Shown piece by piece: positions 49,528 through 58,654 of a stretch of DNA of 64,000 nucleotides (within the stretch, counting starts at the first letter, position 1; every line of letters begins with the position of its first letter). The notes under the pieces were generated by a model. It was not told the origin of the DNA and ran no database searches. It saw only the letters and a list, made by a program, of their open reading frames with translations. Position numbers and translations under genes: made by a program. The DNA is from Streptomyces sp. SKN60. Lineage in GTDB: Bacteria; Actinomycetota; Actinomycetes; Streptomycetales; Streptomycetaceae. The DNA is taken from assembly GCF_026236535.1 (NCBI RefSeq), contig NZ_JAHTMW010000013.1:204934-268933 (forward strand), given 5' to 3'.

Positions 49528-50879
49528 ACTCGCCCTCGGTTCTTGACGTCGCCGTCGTTTCGGTCGGCCCGGCTGACAGAGGCAACCGTCTCCGGGTCGA
49601 GGTCGAAGAGTGTCCGCAACGCGTCCGCGTACCCGGCGCCGCCGGGCTCGCCGGCGAGCTGCTTCACGCGCACGGTGGGCGCGTGCAGGAGCTTGTCGAC
49701 CACCCGGCGCACGGTCTGGGTGATCTCGGCGCGCTGCTTGTCGTCGAGGCCGGGCAGCCGGCCTTCCAGGCGCGCGACCTCGCCGGCGACGACTTCGGCG
49801 GCCATGGCGCGCAGGGCGACCACGGTCGGCGTGATGTGGGCGGCGCGCTGGGCGGCGCCGAAGGCGGCGACCTCGTCGGAGACGATGGTGCGCACCTGGT
49901 CGACGTCGCCCGCCATGGGCGCGTCGGCGGAGGCCTCGGCGAGCGATTCGATGTCGACGAGCCGGACGCCGGGCATGCGGTGGGCGGCGGCGTCGATGTC
50001 GCGGGGCATCGCGAGGTCGAGCAGGAACAGCGGGGTCTCGCGGCCCCGCAGGGCGGTCTCGACGGCCTCGCCGGTGAGGACGAGTCCGGTGGCGCCGGTG
50101 CAGGAGACGACGACGTCGGCACGGGCCAGTTCGTCGCCGACGGCAACCATATCGACCGCGCGTGCGGCCACTCCCGTGCTTCCGGGCTCCGTGAGGATCT
50201 CGACGAGGCGCTCGGCGCGGGCGGCGGTGCGGTTGGCGACGACGATCTCGGCGACACCGGCCCGGGCGAGGGTCGCGGCGGCGAGCGAGGACATCGAGCC
50301 GGCGCCGATGACGAGGGCGCGCTTGCCCTTGGCCCAGGCGTCGACGTCGGCGCCCTCGGCGAGCTGCTGCAGGCCGAAGGTGACGAGCGACTGCCCGGCC
50401 CGGTCGATGCCGGTCTCGCTGTGGGCGCGCTTGCCGACCCGCAGGGCCTGCTGGAACAGGTCGTTCAGGAGGCGTCCTGCGGTGTGCAGGTCCTGGCCGA
50501 GCGCGAGGGCGTCCTTGATCTGGCCGAGGATCTGGCCCTCGCCGACGACCATCGAGTCCAGGCCGCAGGCCACCGAGAAGAGGTGGTGGACGGCACGGTC
50601 CTCGTAGTGCACATAGAGATAGGGGGTGAGCTCTTCGAGGCCGACGCCGCTGTGCTGGGCGAGCAGCGTGGACAGCTCGGCGACACCGGCGTGGAACTTG
50701 TCCACGTCGGCGTAGAGCTCGATGCGGTTGCAGGTGGCCAGGACGGCGCCCTCACCGGCCGGTTCGGCGGCGAGGGTGTCGTGCAGCAGCTTGGCCCGGG
50801 CGTCGGCGGAGAGGGAGGCCCGCTCCAGGACGCTGACGGGGGCGCTGCGGTGGCTGAGGCCGACGACGAGGAGGCTCAT
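49524..50879 (-). CDS. hemA: Glutamyl-tRNA reductase
   Basis: 451 residues from an ATG at 50879. It reduces Glu-tRNA to glutamate-1-semialdehyde, the first step of C5 tetrapyrrole synthesis. The catalytic Cys is in LATCNRIELYADVD. LFSVACGLDSMVVGEGQILGQIKDA, the NADPH domain (ALVIGAGSMSSLAAATLARAG) and the C-terminal dimerisation helices are complete. It overlaps the rex stop by four bases, tying haem synthesis to redox control by Rex. Confidence 0.97.
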   Translation of the reverse strand: MSLLVVGLSHRSAPVSVLERASLSADARAKLLHDTLAAEPAGEGAVLATCNRIELYADVDKFHAGVAELSTLLAQHSGVGLEELTPYLYVHYEDRAVHHLFSVACGLDSMVVGEGQILGQIKDALALGQDLHTAGRLLNDLFQQALRVGKRAHSETGIDRAGQSLVTFGLQQLAEGADVDAWAKGKRALVIGAGSMSSLAAATLARAGVAEIVVANRTAARAERLVEILTEPGSTGVAARAVDMVAVGDELARADVVVSCTGATGLVLTGEAVETALRGRETPLFLLDLAMPRDIDAAAHRMPGVRLVDIESLAEASADAPMAGDVDQVRTIVSDEVAAFGAAQRAAHITPTVVALRAMAAEVVAGEVARLEGRLPGLDDKQRAEITQTVRRVVDKLLHAPTVRVKQLAGEPGGAGYADALRTLFDLDPETVASVSRADRNDGDVKNRGRV

Positions 50880-51703
50880 GCGGGCATCACCGCGGGCATG
50901 TCCCCGTCAGGTCCCTTGCGGCCGGAGTCCTGCGCCGTACGGCCGGAGTCCTGAGCGGTACGAGCGGCGGGCGGCGCGGCGGCGGCACCGGCCGGCTCGG
51001 CCGGGGCCACGGCCTCGGGGCCGGAGTCGGCGCCGGGCTCCTCGCCGGCCTTGCGCTGCTCGTGGAAGGCGAGGATCTGCAGCTCGATGGAGAGGTCGAC
51101 CTTGCGCACGTCCACGCCGTCGGGCACGGAGAGCACGGTCGGCGCGAAGTTGAGGATCGAGGTGACACCGGCGGCCACAAGGCGGTCGCAGACCTGCTGG
51201 GCGACCCCGGCCGGGGTGGCGATGACGCCGATGGACACGCCGTCCTCGGTGACGATCTTCTCCAGGTCGTCGCTGTGCTGGACCGGGATCCCGGCGACCG
51301 GCTTGCCGGTCATCGCGGGGTCGGCGTCGATCAGCGCGGCGACCCGGAAGCCGCGGGAGGCGAAACCGCCGTAGCCGGCGAGCGCGGCGCCGAGGTTACC
51401 GATACCGACGATCACGACCGGCCAGTCCTGGGTCAGGCCGAGTTCGCGGGAGATCTGGTAGACGAGGTACTCGACGTCGTAGCCGACACCGCGGGTGCCG
51501 TACGAGCCGAGATAGCTGAAGTCCTTGCGCAGCTTCGCGGAGTTGACCCCCGCCGCGGACGCGAGCTCTTCGGAGGAGACCGTCGGCACGGAGCGCTCCG
51601 ACAGTGCCGTGAGGGCACGCAGATACAGCGGGAGACGGGCGACGGTGGCCTCGGGAATTCCTCGGCTACGGGTCGCCGGTCGGTGAGTTCGGCCAGTTGC
51701 CAC
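50876..51703 (-). CDS. rex: Redox-sensing repressor Rex
   Basis: 275 residues from a GTG at 51703 with AGGAG upstream. The N-terminal winged helix (RLPLYLRALTALSERSVPTVSSEELASAAGVNSAKLRKDFSYLGSYGTRGVGY) binds DNA when NADH is low. The Rossmann domain has VVIVGIGNLGAALAGYGGF. The C-terminal tail beyond the swap helix (LQILAFHEQRKAG) is Ala/Pro-rich and has a small RTAQDSG duplication, variable among species. A Rex operator lies upstream at 51779-51799, so it is autoregulated along with hemA-hemC-hemD. Confidence 0.96.
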   Translation of the reverse strand: MATGRTHRPATRSRGIPEATVARLPLYLRALTALSERSVPTVSSEELASAAGVNSAKLRKDFSYLGSYGTRGVGYDVEYLVYQISRELGLTQDWPVVIVGIGNLGAALAGYGGFASRGFRVAALIDADPAMTGKPVAGIPVQHSDDLEKIVTEDGVSIGVIATPAGVAQQVCDRLVAAGVTSILNFAPTVLSVPDGVDVRKVDLSIELQILAFHEQRKAGEEPGADSGPEAVAPAEPAGAAAAPPAARTAQDSGRTAQDSGRKGPDGDMPAVMPA

Positions 51704-51778
51704 GGTGCTCCTGCGGGATGAGCGGGGCTGCAGGCGGCCGTGTGTCCCAGGACCGCCCCGTCGAATGCAGGCTATGTC

Positions 51779-51799
51779 TTTGTGAACGCGTGCACAAAG
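51779..51799. promoter_or_regulatory. Rex operator (ROP site)
   Basis: TGTGAACGCGTGCACA at 51781-51796 matches the ROP consensus TGTGAACnnnTTCACA with one mismatch, and the symmetry extends to TTTGTG...CACAAA. It lies about 80 bases before the rex start. Confidence 0.85.
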
Positions 51800-51975
51800 A
51801 TGGTGTCCGTTTTGTCCGCCCAAAGTGACCGGGGTCACGCGGCCGGATCGCGACGGTACGGAACCGCGGACGGCATCAGAGCGTTGGAATCCCGAAGGGG
51901 GCAAAACCGCACACTCTCCTTACGACGCCGCCCCCGAAACCCAACAAAACGTCCATGATGGTAGCCCCCTTTCGG

Positions 51976-52263
51976 TCAACCACCCAGTTCGCGCCGGAGC
52001 CGCCCGGCGTCCACCCGCCAGAAGGTGTGCTGCTCGCCGTCGACCAGGACGACCGGAATCTGCTCCCAGTAGGCGGCGTACAGCGCCTCGTCCCGCAGGA
52101 TGTCCTTCTCCTCCCAGAGTGCACCCGTCTCGGCACACACGGTCTCGATCACCGCGCGGGCGTCGTCGCACAGATGACACCCCGGCTTGCCGATCAGCGT
52201 CACCGTGCGCGGCCCGCTCTCCCGCGGACCGTCCTTCTTCTTCCGTCCGAACATGCCGCCCAT
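51976..52263 (-). CDS. Glutaredoxin-like protein
   Basis: About 95 residues. ATGs at 52263 and 52254 are both possible. RTVTLIGKPGCHLCDDARAVIETVCAETG has the CxxC redox motif (CHLC) after the first strand. IPVVLVDGEQHTFWRVDAGRLRREL completes the thioredoxin fold with cis-Pro in QIPVVLV. It is the short glutaredoxin-family type found beside rex/hemA in Streptomyces. It is divergent from the HAD gene at 52382. Confidence 0.9.
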   Translation of the reverse strand: MGGMFGRKKKDGPRESGPRTVTLIGKPGCHLCDDARAVIETVCAETGALWEEKDILRDEALYAAYWEQIPVVLVDGEQHTFWRVDAGRLRRELGG

Positions 52264-52381
52264 TGTGCGCGCCCGTGCGCGCCGGAATCCGGCCCGTAGG
52301 TAACAAGGGAGTCCCCCACTGTTCACACCATGGCATCCCGGCACGTCGGGAAGGACCGAACAGACTGGCTATGCTCCACAT

Positions 52382-53341
52382 ATGGCCGCTCCAGGATGGC
52401 TCACCCCCCGTAGGCGCTCCGCCACCGCGCGCAGCGTCCTGGCAGGCGAGGCCGCCGCGGAGGCGGCCCGCAAGACCTCGGCCCAGCTCGAACGGGAGCG
52501 GGAGGAGGCCGCGGCCGCCGAGGCCGCCGCCGAAGCCGCGCCCGCGGAGCCGGAGTTCCCGGTCGTCGGCGACACCGAGGCCGCCGCCTTCTTCGACCTC
52601 GACAACACCGTGATGCAGGGCGCCGCGATCTTCCACTTCGGCCGCGGCCTGTACAAGCGGAAGTTCTTCCAGCGCCGCGAACTCGCCCGGTTCGCCTGGG
52701 CGCAGGTCTGGTTCCGGCTCGCCGGCGTCGAGGACCCCGAGCACATGCAGGAGGCCCGGGACAGCGCGCTGTCCATCGTGAAGGGCCACCGCGTCTCCGA
52801 ACTGATGTCGATCGGCGAGGAGATCTACGACGAGTACATGGCCGACCGCATCTGGCCGGGCACCCGCGCGCTGGCCCAGGCGCACCTGGACGCCGGCCAG
52901 AAGGTCTGGCTGGTGACCGCCGCCCCGGTCGAGACCGCCACGATCATCGCCCGCCGGCTCGGCCTGACCGGCGCGCTCGGCACCGTCGCCGAGTCCGTCG
53001 ACGGCGTCTATACGGGCAAGCTGGTCGGCGAGCTGCTGCACGGCCCCGCCAAGGCCGAGGCGGTACGGGCGCTCGCCGCCGCCGAGGGCCTGGACCTGGC
53101 GCGCTGCGCCGCGTACAGCGACTCGCACAACGACATCCCGATGCTGTCCCTGGTCGGACACCCCTACGCGGTCAACCCGGACACCAAGCTGCGCCGGTAC
53201 GCCAGGGACCGCGAGTGGCGGCTGCGGGACTACCGGACCGGCCGCAAGGCGGCCAAGGTCGGCATCCCCGCCGCGGCCGGCGTGGGCGCCCTCGCGGGCG
53301 GCACGGCCGCCGCGCTCGCCCTGCACCGCCGCCGCCGCTGA
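52382..53341 (+). CDS. HAD-IB family phosphatase (SerB-like)
   Basis: 319 residues from an ATG at 52382. An Ala/Glu-rich coiled segment (residues ~20-55) precedes the HAD core. Motif I is AAFFDLDNTVMQG, motif II is VWLVTAAPVE, and motif IV is AAYSDSHNDIPML. The C-terminus ends in AKVGIPAAAGVGALAGGTAAALALHRRRR, which could insert in the membrane. The HAD-IB subclass includes phosphoserine phosphatases and lysophosphatidic acid-related enzymes; the substrate is not known. A gap of 444 bases to bldN follows. Confidence 0.9.
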   Translation: MAAPGWLTPRRRSATARSVLAGEAAAEAARKTSAQLEREREEAAAAEAAAEAAPAEPEFPVVGDTEAAAFFDLDNTVMQGAAIFHFGRGLYKRKFFQRRELARFAWAQVWFRLAGVEDPEHMQEARDSALSIVKGHRVSELMSIGEEIYDEYMADRIWPGTRALAQAHLDAGQKVWLVTAAPVETATIIARRLGLTGALGTVAESVDGVYTGKLVGELLHGPAKAEAVRALAAAEGLDLARCAAYSDSHNDIPMLSLVGHPYAVNPDTKLRRYARDREWRLRDYRTGRKAAKVGIPAAAGVGALAGGTAAALALHRRRR

Positions 53342-53785
53342 GCCGGCGCCCACCGGGCACGGCACGCGCGGGCGGATTTACCGATCATGCCGATACGTTT
53401 CGGCCGCGATCGATCACGACAACCCGGGACCGGCGGCGCTCACCCGTCCGTGGTCGAACACCCCCGTACACATGGCCCGTCGGGCCATCCGGGCTCCCTA
53501 CCCGGCACGGGCCCCCGGCCACTCCCCCTCAGCGCACTTGAGCACAAGCACACCCATGGTTGATCACACTCGGAAGCAAACCGATCAGCAATCGGTCACC
53601 AAGTACGAGTGATCACGACCACAAGCAGTAACGGATCAGACTGAACCGGTGATTTGAGCAACTGGGTGTAGCACTGCCTGTACTAAGCGTTATTCTCCTC
53701 AGACGCATACCGGAACCCACGCGTCGCCACGACGAGTGAACGGTCCCGCACTGCACGTGATGGAAGCTCTGCCTCTGGGAGTCCC
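53342..53785. other. Long bldN upstream region
   Basis: 444 bases without a gene. It is noticeably less GC-rich than its surroundings in the last 250 bases, as expected of a regulated promoter. TTGAGC (53654) and TGTACT (53679) with a 19-base spacer are a weak promoter candidate. An inverted TCAC/GTGA pair lies at 53596-53612. I did not find a convincing full BldD box. The leader to the GTG at 53786 is probably 100 bases or more. Confidence 0.45.
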
Positions 53786-54589
53786 GTGTACCCACACGTC
53801 GGGGTTGACGCCTCGGGCCTGGCTACGCTGCGCGCAACGGTCCTCGACCACCTGCGCGGCTTCGTCCCCACCGCGTACGCCGCCCTCGCACCCGCTTTCG
53901 GCGGACCCGCCTTCGCCGGGGGGCCGGCACCCGCCGGGCCCTGCTATGCCCTGGCCGAGAGCGGCGCCGCCGTCGGCAGACGCTCCGCCCGGGGCGGCGC
54001 CGGCACGTCGACCGCCGCCCGCAGGCCCACCGCCGACAGCGACAGCGCCCGGATGATGGACCTGGTCGAACGCGCCCAGGCGGGCGAGGCCGACGCCTTC
54101 GGCCGGCTCTACGACCAGTACAGCGACACCGTCTACCGCTACATCTACTACCGCGTGGGCGGGAAGGCGACGGCGGAGGACCTCACCAGCGAGACGTTCC
54201 TGCGCGCCCTGCGCCGGATCTCCACCTTCACCTGGCAGGGCCGCGACTTCGGCGCCTGGCTGGTCACCATCGCCCGCAACCTGGTGGCCGACCACTTCAA
54301 GTCCAGCCGCTTCCGGCTCGAGGTCACCACCGGCGAGATGCTCGACGCCAACGAGGTGGAGCGCAGCCCCGAGGACTCCGTCCTCGAGTCGCTGTCCAAC
54401 GCCGCCCTCCTCGACGCCGTCCGCCGCCTCAACCCGCAGCAGCAGGAGTGCGTGACGCTGCGCTTCCTCCAGGGCCTGTCGGTCGCCGAGACCGCCCGCG
54501 TCATGGGGAAGAACGAGGGAGCGATCAAGACCCTCCAGTACCGGGCCGTGCGCACGCTGGCCCGGCTCCTCCCGGACGACGCCCGCTGA
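53786..54589 (+). CDS. bldN: Developmental ECF sigma factor BldN
   Basis: 267 residues from a GTG at 53786. It is required in Streptomyces for aerial hyphae, directing chaplin, rodlin and bldM transcription. The N-terminal ~85 residues (VYPHVGVDASGLATLRATVLDHLRGFVPTAYA) are the pro-sequence removed from pro-BldN. Then come sigma region 2 (DLVERAQAGEADAFGRLYDQYSDTVYRYIYYRVGGKATAEDLTSETFLRAL) and region 4 (LNPQQQECVTLRFLQGLSVAETARVMGKNEGAIKTLQYRAVRTLARLL). The anti-sigma gene rsbN follows. Confidence 0.95.
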   Translation: MYPHVGVDASGLATLRATVLDHLRGFVPTAYAALAPAFGGPAFAGGPAPAGPCYALAESGAAVGRRSARGGAGTSTAARRPTADSDSARMMDLVERAQAGEADAFGRLYDQYSDTVYRYIYYRVGGKATAEDLTSETFLRALRRISTFTWQGRDFGAWLVTIARNLVADHFKSSRFRLEVTTGEMLDANEVERSPEDSVLESLSNAALLDAVRRLNPQQQECVTLRFLQGLSVAETARVMGKNEGAIKTLQYRAVRTLARLLPDDAR

Positions 54590-54728
54590 GCGCTCCGCGC
54601 CCCCCACACGCGCAGCCCGCCCCTCGCTCCCCACGCCCCCTCCCCCCACGCCACCCACGTCCCTCCCTCCCCGCCCGATACACAGTCGGTGACGACTCGA
54701 TGACGCACTGGTCCGATCATCTTTCGCG

Positions 54729-54757
54729 CGTAACCCAAGTGCCGCGCCGCTCGTTGT
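54729..54757 (+). promoter_or_regulatory. BldN-type promoter before rsbN
   Basis: CGTAAC (54729-54734) and CGTTGT (54752-54757) are 17 bases apart. The BldN consensus is CGTAAC with CGTTGA about 16 bases downstream, so rsbN is probably transcribed by BldN itself. Confidence 0.6.
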
Positions 54758-54887
54758 GCGAAATGCAGGCTCCCTGTGGTCACGCCATGTCCACTTCCAC
54801 TCACTCTTTCGTGTGGATGCGCTCAAGGTGTGCAACCTTCCGAACCCCTCGGGGAGTCGACCGTCATGACGAGAGGAGGTGCCGCCA

Positions 54888-56072
54888 GTGATCGCGAACG
54901 TTTCGGCGCACCGGCGGGCGAACGCCTTCGCCCAGGCCCTGGAGCATCGGACGTCCGAGGGCGCGGCGGCCGAGCCACCCGAGGCATCGGCCGAACCGGC
55001 CGAGCACGGACGGCTGTTGGCCCTGGCGAACGGACTCGGCGAGCTGCCGAAGCCGGAGATGGACCCCGAGGTCAAGGTGGTGCAGCGAGCCCAGCTCGTG
55101 GCCGCCATGGAAGCGATGCTCATGGAGGGGGGCGCCGGAGCGGGCCCTACCGTGCCGGAGCAGCGGAGCTCCCACGGCAAGGGAGCGCACCGGCTCCGCA
55201 AACTCCGGCCGCGCTCCCGCTGGACCAAGGGCCTGGCCGCCGGCGGCCTCACGGTCGGTGTGGCGGCCGGGGCGTTCAGCGGAGTCGCCGCTGCCAGCTC
55301 CGACGCCCTTCCCGGTGACTCGCTCTACGGGCTCAAGCGGGGCATGGAGGACATCAAGCTCGGGATGGCGGACGACGACGCCGACCGGGGCGGGCTCTAT
55401 CTCGACCAGGCGTCCACGCGCCTGAGCGAGGCCCGCAGGCTCATGGAGCGCGGCCGGGCCGGCGACCTCGACCACGAGTCGCTCGGCGAGATCCGCCGGG
55501 TCCTCGACGGCATGAAGCACGACGCCTCCGAGGGCCACCGGCTGCTCCGCCAGGCCTACGAGCGGGACGGCGAGATCGGGCCCATGGCCCGGCTCAACTC
55601 CTTCGCCCAGGCCCACCGAGCCACCTGGGACGGGCTGCGGGACCGCCTCCCGGTCCAGCTCACCGACGTGGGCAACGAGGTGGACGACGTCTTCATCGCC
55701 ATAGACGAAGAGGTCGAGCCGCTCCAGTCCGTGCTGCCGCGCACCCCCGAGCGCGGCTCCATCGGTTCCGGCGACCCGAGCGCGCCGCGAAGCACCCCGT
55801 CGGCCACCACCCAGCGCCCGCACACCTCGTCCGCCTCCCCGTCCCACAGCGGCGACGCGACCCAGCCCCAGCCGTCCGGCACGGGCACGGGCGCGCCGAA
55901 GGACGGCGGGCTCCTCGGCGGCACGGGCGACCTGCTCAAGCCCCCGCAGACGGGCACCAGCACCGCCCCGTCCGGCGACGAGTCCACCCCGTCCGTCCCG
56001 GACGTCACGATCCCGCCGATCCTCCCGGGCCTGCTGCCGGGCCTCGGCATCGACAGCAGCGACGCGAGCTGA
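54888..56072 (+). CDS. rsbN: Anti-sigma factor RsbN
   Basis: 394 residues from a GTG at 54888, nine bases after AGGAGG (a GTG at 54879 would overlap that site). It holds BldN inactive. The N-terminal cytoplasmic part (VIANVSAHRRANAFAQALEHR) binds the sigma factor. One membrane span lies near residues 120-142 (GLAAGGLTVGVAAGAFSGVAAA). Outside is a DUF5667-type domain (LPGDSLYGLKRGMEDIKLGM...) and a Pro/Ser/Thr/Gly-rich tail ending in IPPILPGLLPGLGI. It follows bldN by about 300 bases, with its own BldN-like promoter. Confidence 0.93.
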   Translation: MIANVSAHRRANAFAQALEHRTSEGAAAEPPEASAEPAEHGRLLALANGLGELPKPEMDPEVKVVQRAQLVAAMEAMLMEGGAGAGPTVPEQRSSHGKGAHRLRKLRPRSRWTKGLAAGGLTVGVAAGAFSGVAAASSDALPGDSLYGLKRGMEDIKLGMADDDADRGGLYLDQASTRLSEARRLMERGRAGDLDHESLGEIRRVLDGMKHDASEGHRLLRQAYERDGEIGPMARLNSFAQAHRATWDGLRDRLPVQLTDVGNEVDDVFIAIDEEVEPLQSVLPRTPERGSIGSGDPSAPRSTPSATTQRPHTSSASPSHSGDATQPQPSGTGTGAPKDGGLLGGTGDLLKPPQTGTSTAPSGDESTPSVPDVTIPPILPGLLPGLGIDSSDAS

Positions 56073-56081
56073 CGCGGACGC

Positions 56082-56134
56082 GGTACGAGGAGGGGCCCGC
56101 CACCCGGGATGGGTGGCGGGCCCCTCCTCGTACC
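56082..56134. terminator. Bidirectional terminator, perfect 24-bp stem
   Basis: Arms 56082-56105 and 56111-56134 (beginning GGTACGAGGAGGGG, ending CCCCTCCTCGTACC) with a 5-base loop, between convergent rsbN and the acyltransferase gene. Confidence 0.9.
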
Positions 56135-56153
56135 GCCGGACCGGGAAGAACCC

Positions 56154-57164
56154 CTAGAAGAACACCGACCTGCGCTGCACCAACAACTTGTACAGCGTGT
56201 GCTGGATCTGTTCGCGGACCTGGTCCGTCAGGTTGAACATCAGCATCGGGTCCTCCGCCGCCTCCAGCGGGTAGCCGTCCGTCGGGATCGGCTCGCCGAA
56301 CTGGATCGTCCACTTCGTCGGCAGCGGCAGCGCGCCCAGCGGGCCCAGCCACGGGAAGGTCGGGGTCAGCGGGAAGTACGGCAGGCCGAGCACCCGGGCG
56401 AGCGTCTTCGCGTTGCCGAGCATCGGGTAGATCTCCTCGGCGCCCACGATCGAGCACGGCACGATCGGCACCCCGGCCCGCAGCGCCGTCGAGACGAAGC
56501 CGCCGCGGCCGAAGCGCTGGAGCTTGTAGCGCTCGGCGAAGGGCTTGCCGATGCCCTTGAAGCCCTCCGGCATCACCCCGACGATCTCCCCGGCCTTCAG
56601 CAGCCGTTCGGCGTCCTCGGCGCAGGCCAGCGTGTGGCCGGCCTTGCGGGCCAGCTCGTTGACCACCGGCAGCATGAACACCAGGTCGGCGGCGAGCAGC
56701 CGCAGATGACGGCCCGCCGGGTGGTGATCGTGCACGGCGACCTGCATCATCAGGCCGTCCAGCGGCAGCGTCCCGGAGTGGTTGGCCACCACCAGGGCGC
56801 CACCGTCCTTCGGGATGTTCTCGACGCCCTTCACCTCCACCCGGAAGTACTTCTCGGCCAGCGGGCGGAGCAGCGACATCAGGACCTGGTCGGTGAGCTC
56901 CTCGTCGTAGCCGAACTCGTCGACCTCGTAGTCGCCGGTGACCCGCCGCCGCAGGAACGCGAGCCCGCCCGCGAGCCGCCGCTCCCAGCCGGAGCCCCGG
57001 GCCCCGCCGGGCGCCGGGGCCTCGGGCTCGGCCGGAGCGGGAGCCGGTGCCGGCTGCGTCGGCAGCGCCCGTACGGCGGCCGCGCCGTCGCTCCTGCCAC
57101 CGGGCGGCCGGCGGCGGGCCCGGGACCGGTCGTCGTCGAAGGGGATGACCTTGGCGTCCGCCAT
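56154..57164 (-). CDS. 1-acyl-glycerol-3-phosphate acyltransferase-family protein
   Basis: 336 residues from an ATG at 57164. The PlsC-type acyltransferase domain shows ALVVANHSGTLPLDG (an N-H-x4-D-like HxxxxD variant, His in NHSGTLPLD) and GVMPEGFKGIGKP, the second block with E-G. An Ala/Pro-rich N-terminal linker (PTQPAPAPAPAEPEAPAP) precedes it. It is typically found next to an NAD-dependent epimerase in the BldN neighbourhood. The preceding epimerase gene ends 14 bases upstream, so they are an operon. Likely in lipid metabolism. Confidence 0.85.
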   Translation of the reverse strand: MADAKVIPFDDDRSRARRRPPGGRSDGAAAVRALPTQPAPAPAPAEPEAPAPGGARGSGWERRLAGGLAFLRRRVTGDYEVDEFGYDEELTDQVLMSLLRPLAEKYFRVEVKGVENIPKDGGALVVANHSGTLPLDGLMMQVAVHDHHPAGRHLRLLAADLVFMLPVVNELARKAGHTLACAEDAERLLKAGEIVGVMPEGFKGIGKPFAERYKLQRFGRGGFVSTALRAGVPIVPCSIVGAEEIYPMLGNAKTLARVLGLPYFPLTPTFPWLGPLGALPLPTKWTIQFGEPIPTDGYPLEAAEDPMLMFNLTDQVREQIQHTLYKLLVQRRSVFF

Positions 57165-57178
57165 CGCGATCTGGGCTC

Positions 57179-58255
57179 CTATTCCGCGGTCGGGGAGGTC
57201 GGTTCGGGTACGGGACGGTCGGCGAGCCGGTCCGCGAGCCGGTCGGTGAGCCGGTCCACGGCGCCCGCCAGGAGCTCCGGCGGCAGCAGACCCGGGCCCC
57301 GGCTCCCCGCGAAGTCCGCGAAGGCCCCGGCGGTGGTGTAGCGGGGCGTGAAGCCGAGGGTCTCGCGCATCTGCACCGTCGACACCACCCGGCCGTGGGT
57401 GAGCAGCCGGATCTGCTCCGGCGCGAAGTCGGTCAGGCCGACCGTGCGCAGCGCCTGCCCGACCCAGGTGACCGCGGGCAGCAGCACCGGCACCGTCGGC
57501 CGGCCGAGCCGCCGGGCGCACTGGGACAGCAGCAGCACCCCGTCGCCGGCGATGTTGAAGGTGCCGCTGTTGAGGGTGGCGCGACGCGGTTCGCGGGAGG
57601 CCAGTTCGAGGACGTCGATGACGTCGTCCTCGTGGACGAACTGCAGCCGCGGGTCGTAGCCGAGGACGGTGGGCAGGACCGGCAGGTCCAGATACTCGGC
57701 GAGCGGGGAGTCCACCCGCGGCCCGAGGATGTTCGCGAAGCGCAGCACGCACACCGCCACGTCCGGGCGGCGCCGGGCGAAGCCCCGTACGTATCCCTCG
57801 ACCTCGACCGCGTCCTTCGCGAAGCCGCCGCTCGGCAGCGACTTGGCGGGGGTCGTCTCGGTGAAGACCGCCGGGTCGCGGGGCGCGGCCCCGTACACGC
57901 TCGTGCTGGACTTCACGACCAGCCGGCGCACCCGCGGCGACTTCTGGCAGGCGCCGAGCAGCTGCATGGTGCCGATGACGTTGGTCTCCTTGACCGACGT
58001 ACGGCCGCCGGAGCCGAGCGCGGTGCCGGTGACGTCCATGTGCACGACGGTGTCCACGTCGTACTGCGCGAGGACCTTGGCGACCGTCGGCTGCCGGATG
58101 TCGGCCCGGACGAACTCGGCGGCGCCCAGCGGGTGCGGGGACTCGACCGCGTCCACGGCGACCACCCGGTCGACCTCCGGATCGCGCTGCACGCGCCGGA
58201 CGAAACGCGCCCCGAGGTGCCGTGCCGCACCGGTGACGAGCACGACCTTGCCCAA
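57179..58255 (-). CDS. NAD-dependent epimerase/dehydratase (extended SDR)
   Basis: About 358 residues. I chose a TTG at 58255 (GGAAGG eight bases upstream, giving LGKVVLVTGAARHLGARFVRRVQ); an ATG at 58282 is possible. The NAD motif TGAARHLG is at the very N-terminus. The catalytic region is VVKSSTSVYGAAPRDP with Ser/Tyr, though the usual YxxxK Lys is displaced (FAKDAVE). FVHEDDVIDVLELA and a C-terminal sugar-epimerase-like domain follow. The substrate is unknown. It is upstream of the acyltransferase in one operon. Confidence 0.85.
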   Translation of the reverse strand: MGKVVLVTGAARHLGARFVRRVQRDPEVDRVVAVDAVESPHPLGAAEFVRADIRQPTVAKVLAQYDVDTVVHMDVTGTALGSGGRTSVKETNVIGTMQLLGACQKSPRVRRLVVKSSTSVYGAAPRDPAVFTETTPAKSLPSGGFAKDAVEVEGYVRGFARRRPDVAVCVLRFANILGPRVDSPLAEYLDLPVLPTVLGYDPRLQFVHEDDVIDVLELASREPRRATLNSGTFNIAGDGVLLLSQCARRLGRPTVPVLLPAVTWVGQALRTVGLTDFAPEQIRLLTHGRVVSTVQMRETLGFTPRYTTAGAFADFAGSRGPGLLPPELLAGAVDRLTDRLADRLADRPVPEPTSPTAE

Positions 58256-58334
58256 GAGAAGCGCCTTCCGTCGGTCTTCCATCGGTGTTCCGCTGACCGC
58301 CACCGTAGCGCCTTCACATTTCGGCGCAATAAAA

Positions 58335-58371
58335 GCGTGGCCCCCCACCGGAAAACGGTGAGGGGCCACGC
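58335..58371 (-). terminator. Intrinsic terminator after the bS22 gene
   Basis: Inverted repeat GCGTGGCCCC...GGGGCCACGC extended by CACCG/CGGTG around GAAAA. On the minus strand it is followed by TTTTATT. Confidence 0.85.
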
Positions 58372-58405
58372 CTGACGCACGACGCCGTCGAAGCGGCGCG
58401 CGCGC

Positions 58406-58504
58406 TTACTTCTTGTTGCGACGCTGAACGCGCGTGCGCTTGAGCAGCTTGCGGTGCTTCTTCTTCGCCATCCGCTTACGCCGCTTCTTGATAACAGAGC
58501 CCAC
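58406..58504 (-). CDS. bS22-type small ribosomal protein (AURKAIP1/COX24 domain)
   Basis: 32 residues from a GTG at 58504 with GCGAGGG upstream. The sequence is almost all basic (VIKKRRKRMAKKKHRKLLK, then RTRVQRRNKK). This matches the AURKAIP1/COX24-domain proteins that all actinobacteria carry and that bind the small ribosomal subunit as bS22. A strong terminator follows. Confidence 0.93.
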   Translation of the reverse strand: MGSVIKKRRKRMAKKKHRKLLKRTRVQRRNKK

Positions 58505-58654
58505 GACTACCCTCGCTCACTTCTCGGAACATCCCCGCGCCAGCGGGGATCGGTGCGGGGCGTCTGGGCCCACACGACCTACGAGGGGCTAGCCTACCGC
58601 CCCGAGCGACCGGCTCGTAAACCGAGGGCGTCATCCCGGGACGGCACGTGCCCG

